Position numbers and translations under genes: made by a program. 64,000 bases of DNA from Platerodrilus igneus (Eukaryota; Arthropoda; Insecta; Coleoptera; Lycidae), in contig JARFIW010001215.1 in assembly GCA_036346225.1 (NCBI GenBank), forward strand, positions 3,358,501 through 3,422,500. The letters are read 5' to 3'. Numbering within the stretch: position 1 is the first letter of the stretch; the number at the start of each line of letters is the position of its first letter. The notes beneath the pieces are model-generated. The model had not been told where the DNA came from, did not search any database, and was given only the letters and a program-made list of their open reading frames with translations. Below, piece after piece: positions 32,456 through 44,715 of the stretch.

Positions 32456-33287
32456 TACAGGATTAAATACTCACGTTAGCCTCAGCAGCTGAAATAGAAA
32501 ACAATGAGCAAGAGCAACGCCAGTTCGTGCTTTCTCCTTCTATCCAGTAGCCATGGCTACTGCCAGTCTTTATTGCTAAGTGACCCAGTTTTTTAGAATT
32601 AAGCTATAAATCTTAAGGGTTTTTGCATCTAAATTTCCGCCAGGATCTCTCTCGTGATTTATTGTTGCTGTTCTAAAGCAGCAATGGTTCTTGAATCTAT
32701 AACCATGGGTTTATTAATGTTGTAGTCGAACTCGAAAGTGCAAATGTCACGCTGTCACTGATGATTACATTTCGAATGGTTGCTAGGCGAAAGGCGATAG
32801 ATAAATAAAATAATTTAAAACTAGCAAATTTTAACCGCTTGCCCTTGGATCAAAATATCCAAAAGGACACAACTTTGGAACGATTGGTTGAATTTTAAAG
32901 ACGATCCGATAAGTTGTTGGCAGTACAATGTCATTTTAGGCGGGTATCACTTGACTAATCTTTCGTGTAGGGTTAGTAGAGGTGGCTATGAAAATTTGGG
33001 AGACTATTCAACGCCTTTTAAAATTTCATCAGTATGGCCTTCTTGAAATTGTTCGAAACGATTTTTGATTTTTAAAATCTTGTCTGTTTCTAACTTATAA
33101 CTAATTGTCACCATTTGGTAAAAATATATTGATGCTCTCTCTATCCTTTCAAACGTCAACCCAAGCTTCTCTTATGAAACCTTGTGACTCACACACTTAC
33201 AACGAAAAACTATATGCTACCGATTAATTGTGCTTTTTTTAGATTTAGTATAATTACGTGAGGTGTTGATAACTTCAATCAACTTAC
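32456..33287. other. end of large sulfotransferase intron
   Basis: It holds no recognised element. The donor of exon 3 is at 33287-33282 (gtaagt on the minus strand). A hairpin-like tatccagtagccatggctactgcca patch occurs near 32540-32565. Confidence 0.45.
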
Positions 33288-33450
33288 CTTCGGAGTTTTT
33301 TCTCCATTTCGAATTTGGTCAGGTAACAATGACCAAGGCAAAAATGTCTTGAAGCACCTGGGACTTACTAGTTTTTCCGTATATGTTAAAGAATCAGATT
33401 GAAGCAGCTTCTTAATTTTTCCACTTCTACGATGTGTAAATCCGTGCAAT
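33288..33450 (-). CDS. sulfotransferase exon 3
   Basis: It starts after ttttttgtag and ends at ccgaag|gtaagt in phase 0. It encodes the SPRCFKTFLPWSLLP block; the position of the catalytic His of the family (KTHLP) is Phe. The intron before it is 44 bp. The intron after it is 24,693 bp and holds nearly all the transposons in the 8.6-33 kb interval. Confidence 0.85.
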
Positions 33451-33494
33451 CTACAAAAAAACATTAACGTATTACTTCATACACTCGTACATAC

Positions 33495-33594
33495 TCAAAT
33501 ATTGGAAAACGCTTTGTGAGTGACTCTTCGTTGGCACGTTTAAAATCAAAATTGTTCATTAGCAGCCATATTAATTCACTGCACTTTGTGGTAC
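33495..33594 (-). CDS. sulfotransferase exon 2
   Basis: It completes the PKTGTT loop and reads KCSELIWLLMNNFDF and then RFPIFE, the standard block after the loop. It starts after tttgtag and ends at tttga|gtatgt in phase 2. Length is 100 nt. The Trp that follows PKTGTT in most members is Lys here. Confidence 0.82.
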
Positions 33595-33645
33595 CTACAA
33601 ATTATAAAACTTGTATGTCTGAATGGGTTGCATAGGAAATACTAC

Positions 33646-33853
33646 CTGTTTTGGGATGAGCTGCCAGAATCACATCATCGTTGCGAATTTCAAAGTTCTG
33701 TATTCTTTCCTGATTATCTTCGTAACCCATGGGAAAGACATAGTTATCTTCCCCAATTTCAATAAATCCTGGGAAATCTGAGCATGCAAAATTTTTATTT
33801 AGTAAATGGTCCAAAGGGGTTATTCCCTCAATTTTTCTAAACGACTTTTTCAT
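33646..33853 (-). CDS. sulfotransferase exon 1
   Basis: It encodes residues 1-69 and the first base of codon 70, from MKKSFRKIEG to the start of the PKTG loop. The donor is aaaacag|gtagt, giving phase 1. The intron after it (33595-33645) is 51 bp and ends in tttgtag. Upstream, tgtag near 33865 could be an acceptor for a 5' UTR exon, so the true start may be spliced. Confidence 0.8.
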
Positions 33854-34020
33854 CGTTTTTAGTACTGCTACATGCAGTGGAATCAATTGAACTATTATAA
33901 AAATGTTCGTGTTTGTCAAACCAATTGATAAATGAGCAGATAAGGTAGTTACAAGTGTATGTACATACTTTAAGTATATTTCGCATTTGGTTATGTGCCG
34001 GTAATTACATCATCAGTATG
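33854..34020 (-). promoter_or_regulatory. region upstream of the sulfotransferase start
   Basis: The frame is open to a Met at 33919 and a possible splice acceptor lies near 33865, so this may be 5' UTR rather than promoter. No TATA box is convincing. Confidence 0.3.
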
Positions 34021-37000
34021 TACTTGATCTTGACTTTTGTACACATTCCGGATATCAGAAAATAAGACAAAGCAGGAGCATATGAAACCTATTCTCGTAC
34101 AGAAAAAATTGAAATCAACCGATACAAGTTATCAGAAAGGTAAAATATTTATTTATCTGAACGTAGAAATAAACGCTTATATGAGATCCTAAACCTTGCA
34201 AAAAAATTTGAAGACCGCAGCTGCACTAATCAACGCTACAGTTTTACTACTATTGATAAATGAAATTAATAAGTATTCAAAACAGGAATCAAAGTAATTT
34301 TTCTTTAAGCGTTGAAAATTTTTAAATTGATAATTGAAACAATTCGAAATTTTTCTGAGGCTAAAAAGACTACCTTAATGTCAGGTATCCAAAACTCTGT
34401 TGTTTCAATTTGCGATCTAAAAATAATCGAAAATTAATCGAAAAGGTTACAGTTGATAATACTGTAAGAGTATGCAACCAACCATACTTCTAACTATTTG
34501 ATCAATAAGCACGCGGCATACAAACAAAAAGTATGCACGCTTAAAACACCCCTCATGTACTGGTCTAACACCCTACTAAAATAAAAATAAAACTATCCGT
34601 ACATAAAATACAAACAAACCTTAGTACAAAGGAAGCCCCAACCGCTAGAACAAATCACTTCTTTTCGTTCTCTTTTTAAGAAGATCACCAAACTTCTTAA
34701 AAGATCCTAAGAATAGTGCAAGAAAAACGTTACCAAGCTCTTCATGCACAAAGAGATTTCCTTCAGATTATCTCATTATGATCACTAAATCTAACGGGAT
34801 GAAATAGTGATAAATTCTCACAACACTACGGACAGGATCCCGCCAGAACTTGAACCCGCTCAACTTCTAACGCCATGGTCATCAGGACCACCTCCTAGAG
34901 CACGTAATGCCCACAAGCACGCCAGGAATTTAGAGCATTCCGCCACATTTTGGATATCAAAAAAACAAGGCAGAACATATTAAACATTTATTCTTGTACA
35001 GCAAGAACTGGAATGAACCCACATAAGCTATCAAAAAGGTAAAACATTTACTTAAATAAACGTTTTCATAAGATCTCCAACCGTGAAGAAATTTGAAGAC
35101 AGGTGCATTAATCAAAACTAGTTTTATTACTATCGATAAAAAAAATAGTAAGAATATTTATAACAAAAATCAAAATTAGTTTTTAAATTTCATTGCACGT
35201 TGAAATTTTTTGAATTGGTGATTAAACTCATTTGAAAAGATGTCCAAAAATCTGTTGTTTTAATTCGCACTCTACAAAAATGCACCAACGCAAAAACGGT
35301 TACTGTTGATAATGCTGTAGGAGTATGGAACCAACCATACACCTAATTAACTGACCAATAAGCGAGCAGCATTCAAACAAATAGCATGCATGTAACACTT
35401 CTCACCCAGAAATGGGTTTGTCCAATACTCTTTAAGATACGAATAGAGCCGCCTGAACGTATAATACAAGCACACCCGGTATAAAGGAAGCTCCAAACGT
35501 TAGGGTAAATCACTTCTTTTCGTTCTCTCTATCAGAGAGTCTTGAAACTTCTTGGGGTAACTAAAAATAGTGCAAGACATAGGTCACTAAGCTCCTCCTA
35601 CTCTAACAATTTTTCTTCAGATTATCTCATTGTGACCACCAAATCTAACGAGATAAAATGGAGTTAACCCTCACAATACTGTGGACAGGATCGCGTCATA
35701 ACACAGCTTGAAACCACTCCACTTCCAAAGTCACGACCATCAAGACCACCTCTTAGAGCTCATAACACCAAGAAGTCCGCCTAGAGTGAGATCATTCTGC
35801 CAAAAGCACGCTTCAGTTTCTACCAACTAAGGACGCCGTCCGTAGGTCAGCTTCAGCCCACAAACTGCTAGATACCGAAGCTATGAAAATCCGACTGCAG
35901 TGCAATCAGCGTAAACCGGGCCAGGGTTACTTTCAACCATTGACCTCATCACCTACACGTCACCAGACCCAGGTCTTCGTCGTGAACCCGCAATATTCAA
36001 TTGTTCAACATGGAAACACGTTCCGCAACTTTACAAACTAAATTGCTTTCAGTTCAAGTGTTAAAAGCATTTGTAAATATTTTATGTGCCTCTAACGTTA
36101 ATGAATACTAAGCTCATATCAATATTTTATCTTGGAAATAAATATTGCCTCTCTGTATGTTTGTTGTAGTTTGTTTTGTATTTTTCTTAATTTTTCTTGG
36201 GTATTAAACCACTCAGAGTTTTTAAAATTGTCTTTATTTACGGTTCGATCCATGACCTAGGATCGTTGTCAAAATTTAAAAAAAATTTGCCTTTGTTTCT
36301 ACGAAGTATTAACAAAATGACTTCTTGACAACCAAAACACTACTGTACTATACAATCACTTCTATAAAGCGCCATTGAATTTGAGAATTTTAGATCTTTT
36401 TTTAATGAATTCCATTTTTATGTTTTTGTTGTATCAAAATATGGGCTTGAGAATAAAAGGCGCGTTACGTGTTAATTTGACGCTTACCTAAATGAAATTT
36501 ACTCTACCAAGGAAAGGTAACAGTAAATAATGCAGCAAATAGCTATCAGTGGTAAGCGGTAAGTTGCATAAAAGCAATGCTAAAATTTTTAAAAGCATAC
36601 AAACTTCATACCTTCACTTACACCTACTTGGAATGGTTTTAGAACTTTTTGTCTAGTATTGATCGCCGACCCACTTGGATTTCGGCCCCACTAGACAATG
36701 AGTGATCTATGAGACAACTAAATGGTTATTTCTTTCTGCCACACAGGTTGGTGGGCCTTGTGTACACCTTTTCCTTACCTACTAATTTAAACTAAGCACA
36801 AACAATAATAAAACTGCAAAACGTTTGTTGAACCTATATTAAAAATAAATATCACAAAATTTAATAAACAGAACCAACACAACTAAATCAACTCTAGCTC
36901 AACTGGCCAAATTGCGTATATCTAAAAGAAAGAGGGTATCTTAAATTTATTCAACTATAGTTATCCGACTAATTTGATTGGTACACATAAATTTATACAA

Positions 37001-38900
37001 ATACGATTATGGTACTTGTTTATATTAGAACTTTTTATTGCAATACGTTTGTAACTAAGCGTACACCAACATAAAAATTTCAGTACAATAATTTTTATGT
37101 AAATAATGAACTATACATCAACAAAATTTATAGCAAGTAGAAAGCAAAAATTCTATCACTTACAGCTTGTTTATCGAATATAAGGCCCAAGCGACCTTAT
37201 CGTGCAGAACAAACTGGGGTGTCAGTAATTTATTTACCCAACTATCGTTAACTGAAAGTATTCACTCCAGAAACACTTTTACAACGTAACGGCATTTTTT
37301 TGAACCCGCGATTACTTTCGCGTTTTGACTTGTTTCGCTACAAATCCGAATTCAAAGCTATCATAACGAATTACTTAATCTATTCACTTGCCCGATATGA
37401 TAATTAAAACAATTTGAAATATTTCTAATGCTACAAAGATTACCTTAATGTCTAATATCCAAGAATCTAAAAAATACGTTAATGCAAAAAAGGTTACGGT
37501 TGATAATACTGTAGGAGTATGCACAACCAGCCATGCTCTTAATTAACAAATAGCATGAACGCATGAAATATCTCTCAACCAACAATGGCCTTGTCTAATA
37601 CCCCTCAAAAGACGAATAGAATCGCCAGAACGTGCAATACAAAGAAACCTCGGTTTAAAAAGAACTCCAAACCCAAGAGCAAATCACTTCTTTCAGAAAG
37701 CCATCAAACTTCTTGACTGGACTTATGAATAGTGTAAGACGGACGTCACCAAGTTCCGTGTGCACTATAGTTTTTCCTTCAGCTTATCTCGTTATGACCA
37801 CCAATCTAGCGCATCAGCTTGGATTCGCTCCACTTCTAAAACCACGGATATCAGAACCGCGTCTTACAGCACGTGACGACAAGCACGTCAGGGTTGGGAA
37901 CATTTTGCCATTAGCTCGCTTCAATTTCTACCGACCAAGCAAGCCGCGGTACGTCGTCAGTCCACCAGCCCTATGTACCGAAGCTATGGAAATCCGACTG
38001 CAATCACCACTACGAGGTACCGCAATGCAATCAGCGTAAACCAGGTTTACTACTATCGTCCAGTGTTAAATTGACGCTAGTTACCTGAATGAAATCTACT
38101 GTACTAAGGAAACATAACAGTAAATAAAGCACCCGCTAGCTTCAGTGCAGAAGGGCAGGTTCCGTAAAATCAAATGCTAAAATTTTTAGGTCCATAAAAT
38201 TCAACATTTTCACTTACACCTACATGGAAAGGTTTCTAAACTTTCTGCCCAATACAAGAACTTGAGCGCCAACCCACATGGATTTCGGTCTCAATAGACA
38301 TTGGTTGGTTCAAAACGACTAAGCAGTTATTTCTTTCTACCACACAAGTTAATAAGGCATTATCTACACTTCTTCCCTACCTACCAATTTAAACTAAGCA
38401 CAAACAATAATAAAACTGCATAACGTTCACTTAACCTACATTAAAAATAAATATCACAGTATTTAACAAACACAACCAACACCACTAGACTGAACTCTAT
38501 CCCTAACTGGCCTAATTGCGTATATCTAATAGAAAAGGAACATCTTAAATTTATTCAATTATAGTTATCCCACCAATTTGATTGGTATACATAAATTTAT
38601 ACAAATATAATTGTGATGCTTGTTTATATTATAACTTCATATTGTACTACGCTTGTAACTAAGCGTGCATCAACGCAAAAATGTAAATAAATACAACAGC
38701 AAAATATATTACGGTGGAAAACAAAAATTCTATCACTCGCAGCTTGTTGATCAATCCAATTATCCAACTATCGTTAACGGAAACAGAAACAGAAACACTT
38801 TTACAATATAATGTCACTTCTCTCGAATTTGCAATTTTTTTCGCGTTTGAGACTTGCTTCGCTACAAATTCGAATTCAAAGCTATTATTACAAATTACTT
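34020..38900. repeat. noncoding repeat family, units A and B
   Basis: Unit A occurs three times (about 34020-34960, 34960-35960, 37380-38050), marked by gttgataatgctgtaggagt-like text (34450, 35305, 37500), aaatcacttcttttcgttct and cgaagctatgaaaatccgac. Unit B occurs twice (about 36470-37350 and 38062-38870), marked by aggtaacagtaaataatgca-like text, aactgcaaaacgttt and cgctacaaatccgaattcaa. The order A, A, x, B, A, B suggests a duplicated A-B module of about 1.5 kb. No frame is conserved; it may be a nonautonomous transposon. Confidence 0.7.
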
Positions 38901-39269
38901 AAGCTGTTACCCGCCCTATAATGGTGCTTGCTTTTTAACCTACTCAAGATTAAGAGCTTGTATTAAAATATTTAAATCACTCCGAAAGGCCCTTTCATTA
39001 TGCTATGTCGGTATTTATAGGTTATATTATTTCAAGGGATTTTTCGACTTGCTCTACACAAGGTGTGTACTATTTGAACAGTCTTAATGTCCAGGTCAAG
39101 GGTTCCTCGGTGCATGAAAATGCTTGTATGTGTTACCACAGTTGCGTCATTGGTTGGTCATTACGTCTTATATGTTACACTGTTTTATGGTTTTTGTATG
39201 TTTGAGCAATTTACAATGAATTCGGCGCCTTTCAATACGTGAGGATAGTAAGTTTGGTAATTTACGGAA

Positions 39270-42200
39270 AGAGGCTTGCAAGACCATGTCTGCTATATAT
39301 GTTTGTGTGAATAATAATCTACCTATCGGAGCTTCAACTCAGTACCCTTCAATTCAATGTAACCACCGTCGGTAAAGTAAAGGTATGGGGTGAGGTCATA
39401 AAACTTAAACAATTGTTTCTCTTTTACAAAACGATGTCTGCTAAATCTGATTGCGTGAATAGTCATCTACGTAAAGCAGCTTCAGTTCAGCATCCTTCAA
39501 TTCACAGTAACCATCGTCGTTAAAGTAAAGGTAGGGGGTGAAGTCATAAATCTTAAAACATTGTTTTCTTTTACAAAAGTATGCCAGCTGAATTTGTTTG
39601 CACGAATAATCATCTACGTAAAGCATCTTTAGTTCAGCATCCTTCAATTCAATGTAACCATCGTCGATAAAGTAAGGGTAGGGGAAAGGTAATACACCTT
39701 AGAAAATCGTAAAGCAATTAATATTAATAATTGTATCTTTTTCCCGAAACAATTTTTGGTAATTTAGTTTGCGCGAACAATTTTCTATTTGCAGGATCTT
39801 CAATCCGGCGCACTTCAATTCAATGTAGCAGCCGTCGTTAAAGTAAGTGTAGAGGGTAAAGTAATAAACTTTAGTAAATCGTATTTCCGCTACAAAATGG
39901 TGTTTGCTACATTTGTTTGCGCGAATAATCATTTACGTAAAGCAACTTCAGCTCAGCACCTGTCGTTAAAGTAAGGGTAGAGGGTGAACTAATAAATTTT
40001 AAAAAATCGCATTTCCTTTACGAAACGATGTCTGCTACATTTGTTTGCGCGAATAATAATCTACATAAAGCAGCTTCAGTTCAGCACCTTTCAATTCAAT
40101 GTAATCACCCTTGTTAAACTAAGAGTAGAGCGTAGAGTAATAAATCTTAAGTAGTCGTATCACTTTTACAAATCAATGTCTGCTAAATCTGTATGCGTGA
40201 ATAATGATCTACGTAAAGCAGCTTCAGCTCAGCGCCCTTCAATTCAATGTAACCACCGTCGTTGGGGTAAGAGAAGAGAGTAAACTAATAAATTTTTAAA
40301 AACGGAGCTCCTTTACGAAACGATATCTGCTAAATTAGTTTGTGTGAATAATAATCTACCTATTGGAGCTTCAACTCGTTACCCTTCATTCATTGTAAGC
40401 ACTGTCGTTAAAGTGAGGTAGAGGCGACGTCATAAATTTTAAAAAATTATTTCTCCTTTGCGTAACAGTGTCTGCTAAATTTGTTTTTCGCGAATTATCT
40501 ACGTAAAGCAGCTTCAGATCAGAATCCTTGAATTCAAAGTAATCACCGTCGTTAAAGTAGGGGTATGAGTAAAGAATTAATCTTAAGAAAATGGTTTTTG
40601 CTTTACAAAACGATGTCTGCTAAATTTGTTTGCACGAATAACCATCTACCTATCGGAGCTTCAACCCAATACCCTTCAATCCAATGTAACCACCGTAGTT
40701 AAAGTAAAGGTAAGGGGTGAGGTCATAAACCTTAAACAATTGTTTCTCTTTTACGAAACGATGTCGGCTAAATTTGTTTGCCCGAATAATCATCTACCTA
40801 AGGCAGCTTTAGTTCAGCACCCTGCAATTCAATGTAACCACCGTCGTTAAAGTAAGGGTAGGGGTAAAGTAGTTAATATTAAAAAAATCGTTTTCTTTTC
40901 CTGAAACGATGTCTGCTAATTTAGTTTGGCCGAACAATTTTGTACCTGCAGGATCTTCAATCCGGCGCCCTTCGATTCAATTTAACCGCCGTCGCTAAAG
41001 TAAGTGTAGGGGGTAAAGTAATAAAACTTACTTAATCGTATTTCCGTTACAAAACATTGTCTGCTAAATTTGTTTGCTCGAGTAATCATCTACGTAAAGC
41101 AACTTCAGCTCAGCACCCTTCAATTCCATGTAACCACCGTCGTTAGAGTTAGAGTAGGAGGTGAACTGATAAATTAAAAAAAAACGTATCTCCTTTACGA
41201 AATGATGTCTGCTAAATTTGTTTGCGTGAATAATCATCTACCTATCGGAGCTTCAACTCGTTACCCTTCAATTCATTGTAACCACCGTCGTTAAAGTAAG
41301 GTAGAGAGCGACGTCATAAATCTTAAAAAATTGTTTCTCCTTTACGTAACAGTGTCTGCTAAATTTGTTTGCGCGAATTATTATCTACGTAAAGCAGCTT
41401 CAGTTTGGCATCCTTCAATTCAATGTAACCATCGTCGTTAAAGTAAGTGTAAGGGGTAAAATAATAACCTTTAGAAAATTGCATCTCCTTTACAAAACGA
41501 TGGCTGTTAAAATTGTTTGCGCGAGTAACTATCTACCTATCAGAGCTTCAACTCAGTACCCTTCAATTCAATATAACAACCGTCGTTAAAGTAAAAGTAG
41601 GGGTGAGGTCATAAAACCTAAAAAAATGTTTTTCTTTCACAAAATGATGTCTGCTAAATTTGTTTGCACGAACAATCATCTATGCAAAGTAGCTTCAGTT
41701 CAACACCCTTCAATTCAATGTAGCCGTGGTCGCTAAAATGAGGGTACGGGAAAAGTAATAAACCTTAAAAAATCGTATCTCCTTTACAAAACGATGTCTG
41801 CTAAATTAGTTTACGCAAACAATCATCTGCGTAAAGCAGCTTCAGCTCAACACTCTTTAACTTAAAGCAACCGCCGTCGTTAAAGTAAGAGTAGGGGGTG
41901 AACAGATCAATTTTAGAAAATCGTATCTCTTTACAAAACGATGTCTGCTAATTTGTTTGCGCGAATAATCATCTACGTAAAGCAGCTTCAGTTCGCACCC
42001 TTCAATTTAATACAACCACCATCGTTGAAGCAAGAGTAGGGGTAAAGTTGTTAATCTTAAGAAAATCGTAACTTCTTTACGAAACGATGTCTGCTAATTT
42101 TGTTTGCTTGAACAATATTCTATCTACAGTAGCTTCAATCCAGCGCCGTTCAATTCAGTGTAACCACCGTCACTAGAGTAAGGGTAGGGGTAAACTGATA

Positions 42201-43305
42201 AATTAAAAAAAAAGGTACCTCTACGTATCGATGCCTACTAATTTTGTTTGCGCGAATAATCATCTACGCAAAGCAGCTTCAGTTCAGCACCCTTTAATTC
42301 AATGTAGCCGTGGTCGCTAAAGTGAGGGTACGGGAAAAGTTAACCTTAAAAAATCGTATCTCCTTTACAAAACGATGTGTGCTAAATTAGTTTGGGCGAA
42401 CAATAATCTGCGTAAAGCAACTTCAGTTCAGCACCCTTCAAATTAATGCAACCACCATTGTTGAAGTAAGGGTAGGGTGTGAACTGATAAATTTTAGAAA
42501 ATCGTATCTCCTTTACGAAACGATGTCTGCTAAATTTGTTCGCGCGTATAATCATCTACGTTAAGCAGCTTCAGCAAAAGCACCCTTCAACTTAAAGCAA
42601 CCGCTGTCGTTAAAGTAAGAGTAGGGGGTGAACAGATCAATTTTAAAAAATCGTATCTCTTTACAAAACGATGTCTGCTAATTTGTTTGCGCGAATAATC
42701 ATCTACATAAAGCAGCTTCAGTTCGCACCCTTCAATTTAATACAACCACCATCGTTAAAGCAAGAGTAGGGGTAAAGTTGTTAATCTTAAGAAAATCGTA
42801 ACTTCTTTACGAAACGATGTCTGCTAATTTTGTTTGCTCGAACAATATTCTATCTACAGTAGCTTCAATCCAGCGCCGTTTAATTCAGTGTAACCACCGT
42901 CACTAGAGCAAGGGTAGGGGTAAACTAATAAATTAAAAAAAAAGGTACTTCTACGTAACGATGCCTACTAATTTTGTTTACGCGAATAATCATCTACACA
43001 AAGCAGCTTTAGCTCAGCACCCTTCGATTCAATGTAACCACCGTCGTTGAAGTAGGGGTAGGGGATGATATGATAAATTTTAAAAAATCGTGTCTTCTTT
43101 ACGAAACGATGTGTGCTAAATTTGTTTGCGTGAAGAATCATCTACCTATCGAAGCTTCAACTCGTTACCCTTCAATTCAATGTAACCACTGTCGCTAAAA
43201 AAAGGTAGAGGATGACGTCATAAGTTTTAAAAAAAAGTTTCTCCTTGACGAAAGTGTCTGCTATATTTGTTTACGCGAATAATCATATACCTGGTTTATT
43301 TTTCT
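39270..43305 (+). repeat. 147-bp satellite array, forward orientation
   Basis: About 27 monomers. The landmark cgatgtctgctaaat or close variants recurs at about 39431, 40026, 40173, 40321, 40468, 40614, 40759, 40907 and so on up to 43254, spacing 144-149, mostly 147. Each monomer also carries cagcttcagttcagcaccct, caatgtaaccaccgtcgt and a short T- or A-run. Blocks 41795-42230 and 42523-42960 are nearly identical, a five-monomer (~728 bp) higher-order repeat. Because 147 is a multiple of three, open frames pass from one monomer to the next; I do not regard them as genes. Confidence 0.95.
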
Positions 43306-43309
43306 ACAG

Positions 43310-43488
43310 AAGCTTGGAAACTGCCATCATATATCTATTGTAATCAAGATTTAGATTTTGAACTAAAACAAGCTATTCATTTGAAAAAATATGATTTTAA
43401 TGGGAATTTTACATTTTCGAAAATTTGTGAACATGTCAATTACATAAAACACAACGGCAATTTAAGAAAGATTTATAAAAATCTTTAA
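43310..43488 (+). CDS. possible terminal exon, unidentified protein
   Basis: A textbook acceptor, tttatttttctacag, ends at 43309. The frame that follows reads AWKLPSYIYCNQDLDFELK, then KYDFNGNFTFSKICEHVNY, and ends at TAA 43486-43488. The sequence is not satellite and looks like real protein (mixed hydrophobic and charged, no low complexity), but I do not recognise the family and found no partner exon. It sits exactly where the satellite array reverses. It could instead be a gene fragment caught in the satellite. Confidence 0.35.
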
Positions 43489-43624
43489 CAAACAATAACA
43501 TTCACGGTACTTAATTCTATAAAAAAGTTTACATTACCAAAGTTGGACTACTTATTCATGGATATTCGGAATCGGAATTCGATACAAAGCAAATGCTGTT
43601 AGTAGGCATAACATTTCAAAGTTG
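43489..43624. other. unique spacer between the two satellite arms
   Basis: AT-rich, with no satellite text; it separates the forward and inverted arrays. Confidence 0.5.
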
Positions 43625-44715
43625 AAGAGAACCCACATGATTATTCACTTGGACAAATTTAGCAGCCATCGCTTCGTAAAGAAGATACGATTTTTTAAGG
43701 TTTACTACTTCACCTCCTACCCTTACTTTAAAGACGGTGGTTACATTGAATTGAAGTATGGTGAATTGATGCTGCTTTAAGTAGATGATTATTTGTGCAA
43801 ACAAATTTAGCAGACATCGTTTTATACAGGAGATACGATTTTTTGAGGTTTGTTGCTTTACCCCCTACCCCTACTTTAACGACGGTCAAAGCTGCTTTTC
43901 ATGCATGATTATTGGAGAAAACAAATTAAGTGGACATCATTTTGTAAAAGAACTACGATTTATTCAAATTTATTACTTTACTTCCTACTCTTACTTTAAC
44001 GACGGTGGCTGCATTGAATTAAAGGGTGGTGAACTGAAACTGCTTTACGTAGATGATTATTCGCGCCAACAGATTTAGTAGACATCATGTCATACAGGAA
44101 ACACGATTTTTAAAATTTATCAGTTCATTCTCTATCCTTACTTTAACGACGGCAGTTACTTTGCATTGAAAGGTGCAGAATTGAAGCTGCTTTAGGTAGA
44201 TGATTTTTCGCGCAAAAAATTTAGCAGACATCGTTTCGTAAAGAAGATACGATTTTTTATAATTTATCATATCACCCCCAACCCTTACTTTAAGGACGGT
44301 GGTTACACTGAATTGAAGGGTGCTGAGCTAAAGCTGCTTTACGTAGATGATTATTATTCGCGCAAACAAATTTAGCAGGCACCGTTTCGTAAAGAAGCTA
44401 CGATTTTTTAAGGTTTGTTCCTTTAACCACTACCCTTACTTTATCGACGGTGGTTACATTTAATTGATGGGTGCTAAGTTGAAGTTCGTTTAGGTAGATG
44501 ATTATTCGTGCAAAACATTTAGCAGGCATCGTTTCGTAAAGGAGAAGGAATTTTATAAGGTTTATGACTTCACACTCTACCCATACTTTAACGACGATGG
44601 TTACATTGAATTGAAGAGTGTTGAACTGAGGCTGTTTTACGTGGTTGAATATTCGCCCTATCAAATTTGGCGGACATGGTTTTGTAAAGGAGGTACAACT
44701 TTTTAAGATTGGGTT
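43625..44715 (-). repeat. 147-bp satellite array, inverted orientation
   Basis: About eight monomers of the same satellite, now on the minus strand. The landmark agcagacatcg (reverse of the forward one) recurs near 43660, 43810, 43930, 44080, 44225, 44372, 44522 and 44668. They are less complete at the outer end. Confidence 0.92.

Larger units (their letters stand above)
8078..33853 (-). other. cytosolic sulfotransferase gene, 5 exons, 24.7-kb intron
   Basis: Members of this family move a sulfonate group from PAPS to alcohols and phenols in the cytosol. Five minus-strand exons (33853-33646, 33594-33495, 33450-33288, 8594-8474, 8424-8078) all have GT/AG ends, agree in phase, and sum to 939 nt, giving 312 residues, normal for the family. 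In order the protein shows an N-terminal FPGFIEIG block, the phosphate loop HPKTGTTK (residues 66-73), SPRCFKTFLPW (132-142), RHPQDVCQSYY (163-173) with the usual PAPS-binding Arg and Ser, and GPFWKVVLSYW. Deviations: the catalytic His of KTHLP is Phe139, the loop Trp is Lys73, and the C-terminal RKGxxGxWK motif is not recognisable. It could be a non-catalytic paralogue or a recent pseudogene with an intact frame. The start Met33853 is chosen by family length; a Met at 33919 is also in frame. Confidence 0.85.

Noticed and set aside
39441..44078. LLYVDDYS-type frames in the 147-bp satellite that resemble the YVDD box of reverse transcriptase
   Set aside because: The frame repeats only because the monomer length is a multiple of three; most monomers have stops, and no other RT block is present.
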